From the NCBI GenBank assembly GCA_934555855.1, contig CAKTFL010000061.1:1-9031 (forward strand): a DNA stretch of 9,031 nt, in the 5' to 3' direction. Positions 1 through 6,243 of the stretch are shown one piece after another. Source of the stretch: an uncultured Sphingomonas sp. GTDB lineage: Bacteria; Pseudomonadota; Alphaproteobacteria; Sphingomonadales; Sphingomonadaceae. Below the pieces are notes generated by a model, which searched no databases, was not told the origin of the DNA, and worked only from the letters and a program-made list of their open reading frames with translations. Position numbers and translations under genes: made by a program. How positions within the stretch are numbered: position 1 is the first letter of the stretch; every line of letters starts with the position of its first letter.

Positions 1-58
1 GGTATTGCCGTATACTCACTTTCCAGGCGAGCGCCTTCGACCACTCGGCCACCGCTCC
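1..58 (-). tRNA. tRNA-Ser(GGA), 5' part, cut by the window edge
   Basis: Read on the minus strand from position 58, the sequence begins with a GGAGCGG acceptor strand, then TGGCCGAGTGG with the typical D-arm, and an anticodon stem-loop CTCGC-CTGGAAA-GTGAG. The anticodon GGA lies at positions 24 to 22, so this tRNA reads UCC and UCU serine codons. After the anticodon arm comes TATACGG, the start of the long variable arm expected of a class II (serine) tRNA. The T-arm and 3' acceptor strand lie beyond the left edge. The pairing and consensus leave little doubt about identity. Confidence 0.95.
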
Positions 59-95
59 GCACTTGTCCGTGCCTGGAAGGGACGCGACCTTGTGC

Positions 96-141
96 CCCGA
101 GCGGCGGTACGCAAGCGGTTGCGTGCATACCGCCGCTCGGG
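96..141. repeat. Long nested hairpin between the tRNA gene and the isomerase gene
   Basis: Positions 96-109 (CCCGAGCGGCGGTA) are the exact reverse complement of 128-141, a 14-bp stem. Inside it, 110-114 (CGCAA) pairs with 119-123 (TTGCG) around a GCGG loop. Neither side has a run of T, so it is not a standard intrinsic terminator. It ends 12 nt before the start codon at 154. It could be a dispersed palindrome, a structured leader or a processing site. The structure is seen directly and its role is unknown. Confidence 0.7.
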
Positions 142-153
142 CAGGTTCGGAGC

Positions 154-1044
154 ATGGTCGCAGCCCTTCTCATCCCCATTCTCATCGCAGCCGTCGTGCA
201 GGCCGCACCCGCCGCGCCCCCTTTGCCGTCCGATCCGATCGAAGCGGACTGGCGGACGATTCCCGATGACGAGGTGATGGTCATGACACTGCGGGGCGGC
301 GACCGGGTTGCGATCCGGCTCGCGCCTGCGCTGGCGCCGGAACACGTCGCCAACGTCCGGCGGCTGGCGCTGGCGCATTGGTGGGACGGGACCAGCGTTT
401 ATCGCGTTCAGGACAATTGGGTTACGCAATGGGGAGACCAGACCGAAAGGAAGCCGCTGCCGCCGGACATCGTGGCGCGGCCCGCGGCGGAGTTCGACCT
501 GTCTGGCGGTTTCCGTCCTGCCCGGCGCATGAGCGTCGCGGACGCCTACTCGGGTGCATCGGGCATCACGGCCGATGGCTGGGCCGTGGCGGCGGCCCGG
601 TCGGACAAAGGGCTTGTGCCGGATGGCGCGCCGGGCTGGTTGGTGCATTGCTATGGCACGGTGGGGGTCGGGCGTGACGGGCTGCCCGACACGGGTACGG
701 GCGCTGAACTCTTCATGCCGATCGGCGGCTCGGCGCGACGGCTGGATCGCAACTACACGATCGTCGGCCGGGTGATCGAGGGTGCATCGCAGCTGAGCGG
801 CCTGCCGCGCAGCGAGGCGCCGATGGGCATGTATGCGACCGATGCCGAGCGATTGCCGATCGTCAGCGTGCGGCTCGCCAGCGACATGCCCGCGGCGATG
901 CGCCCGCATTACCAATATCGCGCCGCCGACAATCCGCGATTTCGCGCGCTGATCGATCTGAAGGAGCATCCGGAACCGCCCGTGACGGGGCTGGGCGGCC
1001 TCGACGTGTGCGACGTGCCGCTTGCAACGCGGATCAGGCCCTGA
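154..1044 (+). CDS. Exported cyclophilin-type peptidyl-prolyl cis-trans isomerase (divergent)
   Basis: This 296-residue protein probably helps fold exported proteins by isomerising proline peptide bonds in the periplasm. Residues 1-18 form a short hydrophobic signal peptide ending in VQAA. The cyclophilin core is visible in two blocks. DGTSVYRVQDNWVTQWGD (78-95) matches the family's GTxFHRVxxxFxxQGGD, with Arg84 as the catalytic arginine and Tyr83 in place of the usual histidine. PDTGTGAELFMPIG (178-191) followed by LDRNYTIVGRVIEG (197-210) matches the segment LDgxytvFGrVveG. Between the blocks lies an unusual insert of about 70 residues (roughly 97-165), and there is a C-terminal tail after 245. 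Typical small bacterial cyclophilins are about 160-200 residues, so this one is long. The ATG at 154 is the only plausible in-frame start, and its ribosome-binding site is weak (GGAG sits almost on the start codon). Family assignment is firm, but activity is not certain given the altered active-site region. Confidence 0.85.
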   Translation: MVAALLIPILIAAVVQAAPAAPPLPSDPIEADWRTIPDDEVMVMTLRGGDRVAIRLAPALAPEHVANVRRLALAHWWDGTSVYRVQDNWVTQWGDQTERKPLPPDIVARPAAEFDLSGGFRPARRMSVADAYSGASGITADGWAVAAARSDKGLVPDGAPGWLVHCYGTVGVGRDGLPDTGTGAELFMPIGGSARRLDRNYTIVGRVIEGASQLSGLPRSEAPMGMYATDAERLPIVSVRLASDMPAAMRPHYQYRAADNPRFRALIDLKEHPEPPVTGLGGLDVCDVPLATRIRP

Positions 1045-1133
1045 AGGACGTGGACCGAGTCGGGGTGAACGCGGTGCCCGCTTGTCCGCCGGCGAACGGT
1101 TGCGGTGAGCGCGTGGCGGGTTAGAGCGGGGAC

Positions 1134-3509
1134 GTGTTCTTCGTCAGCCGCCCGCGCGTGATCCGGCGCTTCGCCCTGTCCTGCCTGTTGGCGCTTTGTC
1201 CGACCCTTTCGGCGTCGCGCGCCTTGGCGCAGGGCGCAGCCTATGATCTGGCCGGGCCGTCGCTTCAGGTGACCGTGACCCGGAACGGTGCGCGGTTGCT
1301 GATCGCCGATGTGCCCAATCTGCGGCCCGGCGATCGGCTGAGCGTCGCGGCGGACCTGCCGCGCGATCAGTCCGCCCGGTATCTGCTGGTGCTGGCGTTC
1401 CTGCGCGGCGCGACCAATCCGCCGCCGGAAAAATGGACGGTTGTCGCGGAGACATGGAAGGCGAAACGCGGCTCCATCGAGGCGGAGATTCCGGCCGGGG
1501 CCGAACAGGTGCTGGTCTTCCTGGTGCCCGATACGGGCGGCGCGTCCGGGGCGGTGCGCTCCGCGGTGCATGGGCGGCCGGGCGCCTTCGTCCGCGCTTC
1601 GCAGGAGCTGAACCAGGCGATGCTCGACCGGGCCCGCCTCGACGCGTTTCTGGAGGCGATCCGCCGTCAGGGCGAGGCGAATCCCGAGCGGCTCGCCGGC
1701 ATCTCGCCGCAGCTGAGCCGCAGCCTGGCGGTGAAGTACGAGGGCGACTGCCTGATCCGCCCGCCCGAGCTTCAGGCCGCCTGCCTGACCCAGGCGAGCA
1801 ACGCCGTGGTGCTCGCCGATGCTCAGACCAGCTCGATTGCCGAGACGCTGGCGGGCGCACCGACCGATCTGGCGCTTCAGCTCAGCGCGACACCGCAGGG
1901 AGGCTATGGCTACTACAGCCCCTATATCGGTGTGGTCCGCGACCTGGCGCGGATCTTCGGCGCCTTTCAGACCGCGCAGCTACAGTTCATTCCGGCGCTC
2001 AACGTCATCCGGAGAGACCGGATCGCGCTGATGCTCAACGCCGTGCCGTCTTTCAAGAAGCCGCAATCGGTGCTGGTCGCCGCGCTGCCGCCGGTGGGGC
2101 CGGCGCGGTTGCCCCCACTTCAGTCTGCGGCGGATGCATCCTTGTGTGCCGGACGGCCGGGTCTGGTGCTGCCCGTCACGGGGGCGCCGCTGATCTACGC
2201 CACAAGCTATGCCCGCGAGATGCGCCTCAGGGTCGGTGCGACCGACCTGCCGGTCACCTCCGATGCGGAGCGGGGCGGGTTCGTGGTGGCGGATAACGCG
2301 CTGCTCGCCGGGCTGAATGGGACAGTCGAAGGGCAGATTCACGGCTTTTGGGGGTTTGAGCCGTTTGACGGACCGCGTTTCCGGCTGGCGGGCCAGGGCG
2401 TGCGTGCGTGGCAGGCGGTTGCCGGCGCGTCGCTAGTCGTCGGTCGCGACACGCCCCTGTTGCTCACCGGCGGCGCTGCCGCCTGCGTCGCGGGGGTCGG
2501 GATGGAGCGGGACGGGGCAACCCGGCCGGTGAAGTGGGACACCGTCAATGGGGACGTCCTGTCGCTGAAGGTGCCGCTCGGGGACGTCAGCCCCGGCCCG
2601 ATCACGCTGGTGGTCCGAAGCCATGGCGCGGTCGAGCCGCAGCGCCTGACCCTGCGCGCTTATTCGGAGGCGAGCCGGATCACGGGCTTCACCCTTCATG
2701 CCGGCGACCGGAACGGGATCCTGACCGGCAGCCGGCTCGACCAGGTCGCTGGCCTGGACATTGGCGGCATCACCTTCCGTCCCGGCGCGCTGGAACGGGC
2801 CGGTGAGACGGATCGCCTGCCAATGACGACCGACATGGCCGAGGTCGGGGCGCTCTCGCCCGGACAGAGCCGGAACGCGACCGTCCTGCTGACCGACGGG
2901 CGCCGGGTGCCCGTCAAGGCGACCGTCGCACCGGCGCGGCCCGGCGCGTCGATCGAGACCATGACCGTGGATCGGACCGCCGTGTCCGCGCGCCTGCCGA
3001 TCACGATCGAAGGCGCGGGGCTGGTTCCGCAGGATGCACCGTTGACCTTCTCGCTCAAGGCAGCCGGCAGCGCCCGGTTTGCGGCCGGCGATCGGGTCGA
3101 GGTCGTTGCCGATGGGGCTGCGCCGGTCGGCGCCGATCTGCGCCTTCAGGACCCGATGGTGGCAATCGCCAGACTGACGCCGGGCGAGGCGCTGGGGCCG
3201 TCGGCTTACGGCCCTCTGCGCTTTCGCGTCGTGCAGGGCGAGGTAGCCGGCGATTGGCAGCCGCTTGCGGTGTTGGTGCGGCTGCCGGCGCTGACCGGGC
3301 TGGATTGCGGTGGCATGGCGCCGACCTGCCGGCTGACCGGAACTGGCCTGTTCCTGCTGGGGGCGGTGGCGAGTGGGGGACAGCAGCTCGCCGTACCGGA
3401 TGGCTTCACCGGCAGCACGCTGGACGTACCGCGACCACGAGAGGGGCGGTTGCGACTGGTGCTGCGGGACACGCCGGAGGCGGCGGCTTACGTCACCGTG
3501 CCAAACTAG
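1134..3509 (+). CDS. Exported protein of unknown function, 791 residues
   Basis: I do not recognise a named family. The likely start is GTG at 1134, with a GAGCGGGGA ribosome-binding stretch just upstream. The N-terminus carries basic residues (6-12), a hydrophobic core (13-25) and a cleavage motif ALA before Gln33, so export to the periplasm or outer face is likely. After that, residues 40-135 look beta-rich, 150-300 look mainly helical and contain a Gly/Tyr-rich stretch (QGGYGYYSPY, 255-264), and the second half is a series of beta-strand segments that could be Ig-like or IPT/TIG-like domains. Cysteines at 206, 217, 338 and 451, and a pair near 722-729 (CGGMAPTC), could form disulfides. No transmembrane segment follows the signal peptide, and there is no lipobox or catalytic signature I can name. 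It starts 89 nt after the isomerase gene on the same strand, so the two may be co-transcribed. No specific function is claimed. Confidence 0.85.
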   Translation: MFFVSRPRVIRRFALSCLLALCPTLSASRALAQGAAYDLAGPSLQVTVTRNGARLLIADVPNLRPGDRLSVAADLPRDQSARYLLVLAFLRGATNPPPEKWTVVAETWKAKRGSIEAEIPAGAEQVLVFLVPDTGGASGAVRSAVHGRPGAFVRASQELNQAMLDRARLDAFLEAIRRQGEANPERLAGISPQLSRSLAVKYEGDCLIRPPELQAACLTQASNAVVLADAQTSSIAETLAGAPTDLALQLSATPQGGYGYYSPYIGVVRDLARIFGAFQTAQLQFIPALNVIRRDRIALMLNAVPSFKKPQSVLVAALPPVGPARLPPLQSAADASLCAGRPGLVLPVTGAPLIYATSYAREMRLRVGATDLPVTSDAERGGFVVADNALLAGLNGTVEGQIHGFWGFEPFDGPRFRLAGQGVRAWQAVAGASLVVGRDTPLLLTGGAAACVAGVGMERDGATRPVKWDTVNGDVLSLKVPLGDVSPGPITLVVRSHGAVEPQRLTLRAYSEASRITGFTLHAGDRNGILTGSRLDQVAGLDIGGITFRPGALERAGETDRLPMTTDMAEVGALSPGQSRNATVLLTDGRRVPVKATVAPARPGASIETMTVDRTAVSARLPITIEGAGLVPQDAPLTFSLKAAGSARFAAGDRVEVVADGAAPVGADLRLQDPMVAIARLTPGEALGPSAYGPLRFRVVQGEVAGDWQPLAVLVRLPALTGLDCGGMAPTCRLTGTGLFLLGAVASGGQQLAVPDGFTGSTLDVPRPREGRLRLVLRDTPEAAAYVTVPN

Positions 3510-3650
3510 GGCGATGCCGCCTTCCTGATGAAGGTTAGGAATAAGTAGGAGTAACTTGCACCGTCCGTGCGCCGGTGCGAAAAGCGCCCCGTTCAGACCG
3601 GCTCGCGGATGACTCGCCGAGCCTGGCCCGCATTATCGAGGGGATGCCGC

Positions 3651-4631
3651 ATGACGATGTCGCTTGTTCAGTTCCGCGACGGGGAAGGAGATCGCGGCGT
3701 GGCCGTGCTGGACGATGGAGGCGCTCGCCGTGTTTCCAGCGTCTCGACCACGCTGGAACTGGCCCGCGCCGCCCTGGATGCCGGGCTTACCATGCAGGCC
3801 TGGATCGAAGGGCAGGGCGCGGGCGAGCCCGTCGACCTGTCGGCAGTGACGCTGCTGTCGCCGATTGATCATCCCGATGCCGCCCACCTGCTGCTGACGG
3901 GCACCGGCCTGACCCATCTCGGTTCGGCCGAGGGGCGGGACAAGATGCATCGCACGGCCGCCGAGAACCCGGCGCCCACCGACTCGATGAAGATGTTCCT
4001 GATGGGTGTCGAGGGCGGCAAGCCTGACGAGGGTGCGACCGGCGTCCAGCCCGAATGGTTCTACAAGGGCGACGGATCGCAGCTGGTCGGCCCGGGCGAG
4101 CCGCTCCGCTCGCCCGCCTTTGCTGAGGATGCAGGCGAGGAGCCGGAAATCGCGGGCATTTATCTGATCGACAAGGACGGCACCCCGGTGCGGCTCGGCT
4201 TTGCGCTGGCCAACGAGTTCTCCGACCACGTCACGGAGCGCGGCAATTACCTGTGGCTCGCCCACAGCAAGCTGCGTAACGCGGCGCTCGGCCCGGAGCT
4301 GCTGCTCGGCGAGCTGCCGCAGGACGTGCGCGGCATCAGCCGCATCGTGCGCGGCGGCGAGACCCTGTGGGAAAAGCCGTTCCTGTCGGGCGAGGCGAAC
4401 ATGTCGCACAGCGTCGCGAACCTGGAGCATCACCACTTCAAATATGACCTGTTCCGTCGGCCGGGCGACCTCCACGTCCATTTCTTCGGCACCGCGACCC
4501 TGTCGTTCAGCGAGGGGCTGACGACGCAGGAGGGTGACGTGTTCGAGATAGAGGCCGCACCCTTCCGGCTTCCCGTCCGCAATCCCATCGCCATCGACCA
4601 GCCCGCGCCGGTCTCCGTCCGGAGCCTGTAA
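3651..4631 (+). CDS. AraD1/GguC-type fumarylacetoacetate hydrolase-fold protein, probable 2-keto-3-deoxy sugar acid dehydratase
   Basis: This 326-residue protein belongs to the FAH superfamily and most resembles the AraD1/GguC group found in pentose-oxidation clusters. In this context it would dehydrate L-2-keto-3-deoxyarabonate (or a related acid) to alpha-ketoglutarate semialdehyde. The metal site is recognisable: Glu164 and Glu166 (EPE) form the ExE pair, and the NEFSDH block (188-193) corresponds to the family's NDxSARD, with Glu189 in the position usually held by aspartate. The C-terminal block GDVFEIEAAPFRLPVRNPI (295-313) also fits the FAH fold. The frame is open 28 codons further upstream, but ATG at 3651 is chosen because GAGGGG at 3638-3643 lies 7 nt before it and the extension (RRCEKRPVQTG...) is not family-like. 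The next gene follows after only 3 nt, so they are surely one operon. A TTGCAC at 3556-3561 might be part of a promoter, but no good -10 box follows. The reaction is inferred from family and neighbours. Confidence 0.85.
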   Translation: MTMSLVQFRDGEGDRGVAVLDDGGARRVSSVSTTLELARAALDAGLTMQAWIEGQGAGEPVDLSAVTLLSPIDHPDAAHLLLTGTGLTHLGSAEGRDKMHRTAAENPAPTDSMKMFLMGVEGGKPDEGATGVQPEWFYKGDGSQLVGPGEPLRSPAFAEDAGEEPEIAGIYLIDKDGTPVRLGFALANEFSDHVTERGNYLWLAHSKLRNAALGPELLLGELPQDVRGISRIVRGGETLWEKPFLSGEANMSHSVANLEHHHFKYDLFRRPGDLHVHFFGTATLSFSEGLTTQEGDVFEIEAAPFRLPVRNPIAIDQPAPVSVRSL

Positions 4632-4634
4632 GCC

Positions 4635-5552
4635 ATGGCCATCAGCATCGGCATCGCTGGCGTGGGCAAGATTGCCCAAGACCAGCACATCCCCGTTCTC
4701 GACGCATCGCCGCGCTTCGACCTGGTCGCCGCAGCCAGTCGTCACGGCAAGCTGGAGGGCCGGCCGACCCATACGAACCTGACCGACTTGCTCGCCGCCG
4801 AACAGGTGGATGCGGTGGCGCTGTGCCAGCCGCCCCAAGTCCGCTTCGAGGCGGCACGCGAAGCGCTGCTCGCGGGCAAGCATGTGTTTCTCGAAAAGCC
4901 GCCGGGCGCGACGCTGAGCGAGATCGAGCTGCTGCGCGACATCGCGCGCAACGCAGGGGTGACGTTGTTCGCCAGCTGGCATTCCCGTTACGCCTCCGGC
5001 GTCGAGCCCGCGCGGGCCTGGTTGCAGGGCAAGACGCTGACCCGCGTCGAGATAGAGTGGAAGGAGGACGTCCGCCATTGGCATCCCGGCCAGGCGTGGA
5101 TCTGGGAAGCCGGCGGCATGGGGGTGTTCGACCCCGGCATCAACGCCCTGTCGATCGCGACGGCGATCCTGCCGCCGTTCTTCCTGAAGGGTGGCGTGGT
5201 GGAGCTGCCGGAGAATCGCGCCTCGCCGATCGCAGCGGAGCTCGACTTCACCGACGCGGACGGCACGGCGATCCACGCGGCATTCGACTGGCGGCAGACC
5301 GGCCCGCAGACCTGGGATATCCGGGTCGAGACGGACGGCGGTTGCCTCGTCCTGTCCAAAGGCGGCAGCGAGATGACGATCGATGGCGAGCCGCAGAGCC
5401 TGCCGCCCGAAGCCGAATATCGCGGCCTCTACGACCGCTTTGCCGACCTGGTCGAGGCGGGCCAGAGCGATGTGGACGTCTCGCCGCTGCGGCATGTCGC
5501 GGACGCCTATCTGCGTGCGGAGCGGCGGCTGGTAGAGCCGTTTCACGACTGA
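4635..5552 (+). CDS. Gfo/Idh/MocA-family aldose 1-dehydrogenase (L-arabinose/D-galactose type)
   Basis: This 305-residue NAD(P)-dependent enzyme would oxidise the C1 of an aldose to the aldonolactone, the first step of non-phosphorylative sugar breakdown. It has the Rossmann motif GIAGVGKIA (6-14), the family's EKP catalytic motif at 87-89 (Lys88), a WHSR block (115-118) and DPGIN (166-170). Asp166 and Asn170 are the pair I associate with the active site of Azospirillum brasilense L-arabinose 1-dehydrogenase. Long stretches match that enzyme as I remember it, notably WKEDVRHWHPGQAWIWE (142-158) and FDPGINALSI (165-174), and its length is nearly the same (about 308). The Azospirillum enzyme also accepts D-galactose, so the substrate here could be L-arabinose, D-galactose or both. 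The start ATG lies 3 nt after the stop of the previous gene, and GGAG at 4620-4623 is within that gene, which suggests translational coupling. Family is certain; substrate is inferred. Confidence 0.9.
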   Translation: MAISIGIAGVGKIAQDQHIPVLDASPRFDLVAAASRHGKLEGRPTHTNLTDLLAAEQVDAVALCQPPQVRFEAAREALLAGKHVFLEKPPGATLSEIELLRDIARNAGVTLFASWHSRYASGVEPARAWLQGKTLTRVEIEWKEDVRHWHPGQAWIWEAGGMGVFDPGINALSIATAILPPFFLKGGVVELPENRASPIAAELDFTDADGTAIHAAFDWRQTGPQTWDIRVETDGGCLVLSKGGSEMTIDGEPQSLPPEAEYRGLYDRFADLVEAGQSDVDVSPLRHVADAYLRAERRLVEPFHD

Positions 5553-5559
5553 ACGAGGA

Positions 5560-5591
5560 GGGAAAGTGCGCCGGTGACGGCCCGCTTTCCC
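5560..5591 (+). terminator. Terminator-like hairpin after the dehydrogenase gene
   Basis: GGGAAAGTG (5560-5568) pairs with CGCTTTCCC (5583-5591), a 9-bp stem with one G-U pair. It continues as GCCG (5570-5573) with CGGC (5578-5581) around a GTGA loop, a GNRA-type tetraloop. It begins 8 nt after the stop codon at 5552. No run of T follows, so termination would be weak or the hairpin may mainly protect the 3' end of the mRNA. Confidence 0.5.
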
Positions 5592-5630
5592 GGTGGCTGG
5601 CGATAGCGGGCTGGGAGGCCCTGTTCTACC

Positions 5631-5661
5631 CCGTCGTGCCGGGTTTGTCCCGGCACGACGG
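5631..5661. repeat. 13-bp perfect palindrome with 5-nt loop
   Basis: CCGTCGTGCCGGG (5631-5643) is the exact reverse complement of 5649-5661, with the loop TTTGT. The CCGTCGTGCCGGG/CCCGGCACGACGG sequence resembles small palindromic repeats that recur between genes in sphingomonad genomes. Only one copy is in this window, so dispersal is from memory and not shown here. Confidence 0.6.
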
Positions 5662-5715
5662 AATGGCTCGAGACGTGCCTTCCAGGTCTCAATCAGGCTC
5701 ATCGGGTAGTGACGG

Positions 5716-5746
5716 CGGCTCGCGATGCCGCTGGCTTCGCGAGCCG
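5716..5746. repeat. 10-bp inverted repeat
   Basis: CGGCTCGCGA (5716-5725) is the exact reverse complement of TCGCGAGCCG (5737-5746), separated by 11 nt. It lies in gene-free DNA and has no T-tract. Function is unknown. Confidence 0.45.
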
Positions 5747-5869
5747 TCCAGCGAAACACACCGCTCCGGCGAGGGCAGCACAATGCACCCGCAAGCGATC
5801 GATGCTGGATCAGCTGCCGCCTGAACATGTTCCCGATGTTTTGAGACGTGATGCCTTTACACAGATCAT

Positions 5870-5971
5870 TTCGTGCTGAGGAGGCATTGAGCGACGACGA
5901 AATGCCGTCTCGAAGCACATCCCCTTCGAGACGAGGCGTCGACAAGCTCAGCCCCTCTTCAGGGCCAACGG
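5870..5971. repeat. Putative sphingomonad intergenic repeat element with imperfect inverted ends
   Basis: The left end TTCGTGCTGAGGAGG (5870-5884) and the reverse complement of the right end (5954-5968) agree at 11 of 15 positions. Inside, CGTCTCGAAG (5906-5915) pairs perfectly with CTTCGAGACG (5924-5933) over an 8-nt loop. A competing fold pairs GTGCT (5873-5877) with AGCAC (5914-5918) and GGCATT (5883-5888) with AATGCC (5901-5906). The text CTTCGAGACG...GACAAGCTCAG...CAGGG resembles a repeat I recognise from many Sphingomonas intergenic regions. It encodes no transposase, and copy number cannot be judged from one copy. Confidence 0.6.
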
Positions 5972-6206
5972 TGAGTAAGGGTGAAACTCATCATGCTGTC
6001 ATTCCCCGTGCCGCTTCATGCCCGAATGTTTGAAGCACGAGGAGGTCAGCTTATGTGAGCCTGCTCCGAGGATAGTCTGATCTCGGCTACGGCCGGTTCA
6101 GCCTCGACCACCACCGTCACCATGGCTCCGGATGACCCCGGCGGCGGTTTTCAGGTGCAGAGGCGATCGCCTGCCTACGACAGCGCCGAGACAAGCCCGG
6201 GTGACG

Positions 6207-6236
6207 AAAAGGGCGGCCGCTGACCCGCGGCCGCCC
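6207..6236 (-). terminator. Intrinsic terminator of the dehydratase gene
   Basis: GGGCGGCCGC (6211-6220) pairs perfectly with GCGGCCGCCC (6227-6236) around a 6-nt loop. Read on the minus strand, the hairpin is followed at once by TTTT (6210-6207), and it starts 7 nt after the dehydratase stop codon (6244-6246). This is the classic rho-independent layout. On the plus strand no T-run follows, so it should act mainly on minus-strand transcripts. Confidence 0.85.
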
Positions 6237-6243
6237 GTTCCGC

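Larger units (their letters stand above)
5553..6243. other. Gene-free region between convergent genes
   Basis: About 690 nt between the stop of the dehydrogenase and the stop of the dehydratase. I find no credible coding sequence: the short open frames here lack supported starts or fall in palindromic repeats. It holds, in order, a terminator-like hairpin (5560-5591), a 13-bp palindrome (5631-5661), a 10-bp stem (5716-5746), a repeat-like element (5870-5971), an isolated Shine-Dalgarno sequence leading to ATGTGA (6040-6058), a 12-bp perfect palindrome AGGCGATCGCCT (6161-6172), and the intrinsic terminator of the dehydratase (6207-6236). It appears to be a collecting place for small intergenic repeats. 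Confidence 0.7.

Noticed and set aside
16..969. A 317-codon minus-strand frame opposite the cyclophilin gene
   Set aside because: It overlaps both the tRNA-Ser gene and the cyclophilin coding sequence and has no protein-like features.
3567..3650. 28-residue N-terminal extension of the AraD1-type protein
   Set aside because: It has no suitable ribosome-binding site and a composition unlike the family, whereas ATG at 3651 has GAGGGG at good spacing.
3633..5945. A 770-codon open frame on the minus strand, opposite the AraD1 and dehydrogenase genes
   Set aside because: It is antisense to two clearly recognised genes, its translation is Arg/Gln/Ala-rich without family motifs, and long antisense frames are common in GC-rich genomes.
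5848..6033. 61-codon plus-strand frame in the intergenic region
   Set aside because: It is the translation of the palindromic repeat element and lacks a ribosome-binding site.
5553..6243. Possible insertion sequence or CRISPR array
   Set aside because: There is no transposase-like frame, no regularly spaced direct repeats and no target-site duplication that I can see. The repeats are palindromes of different sequence.
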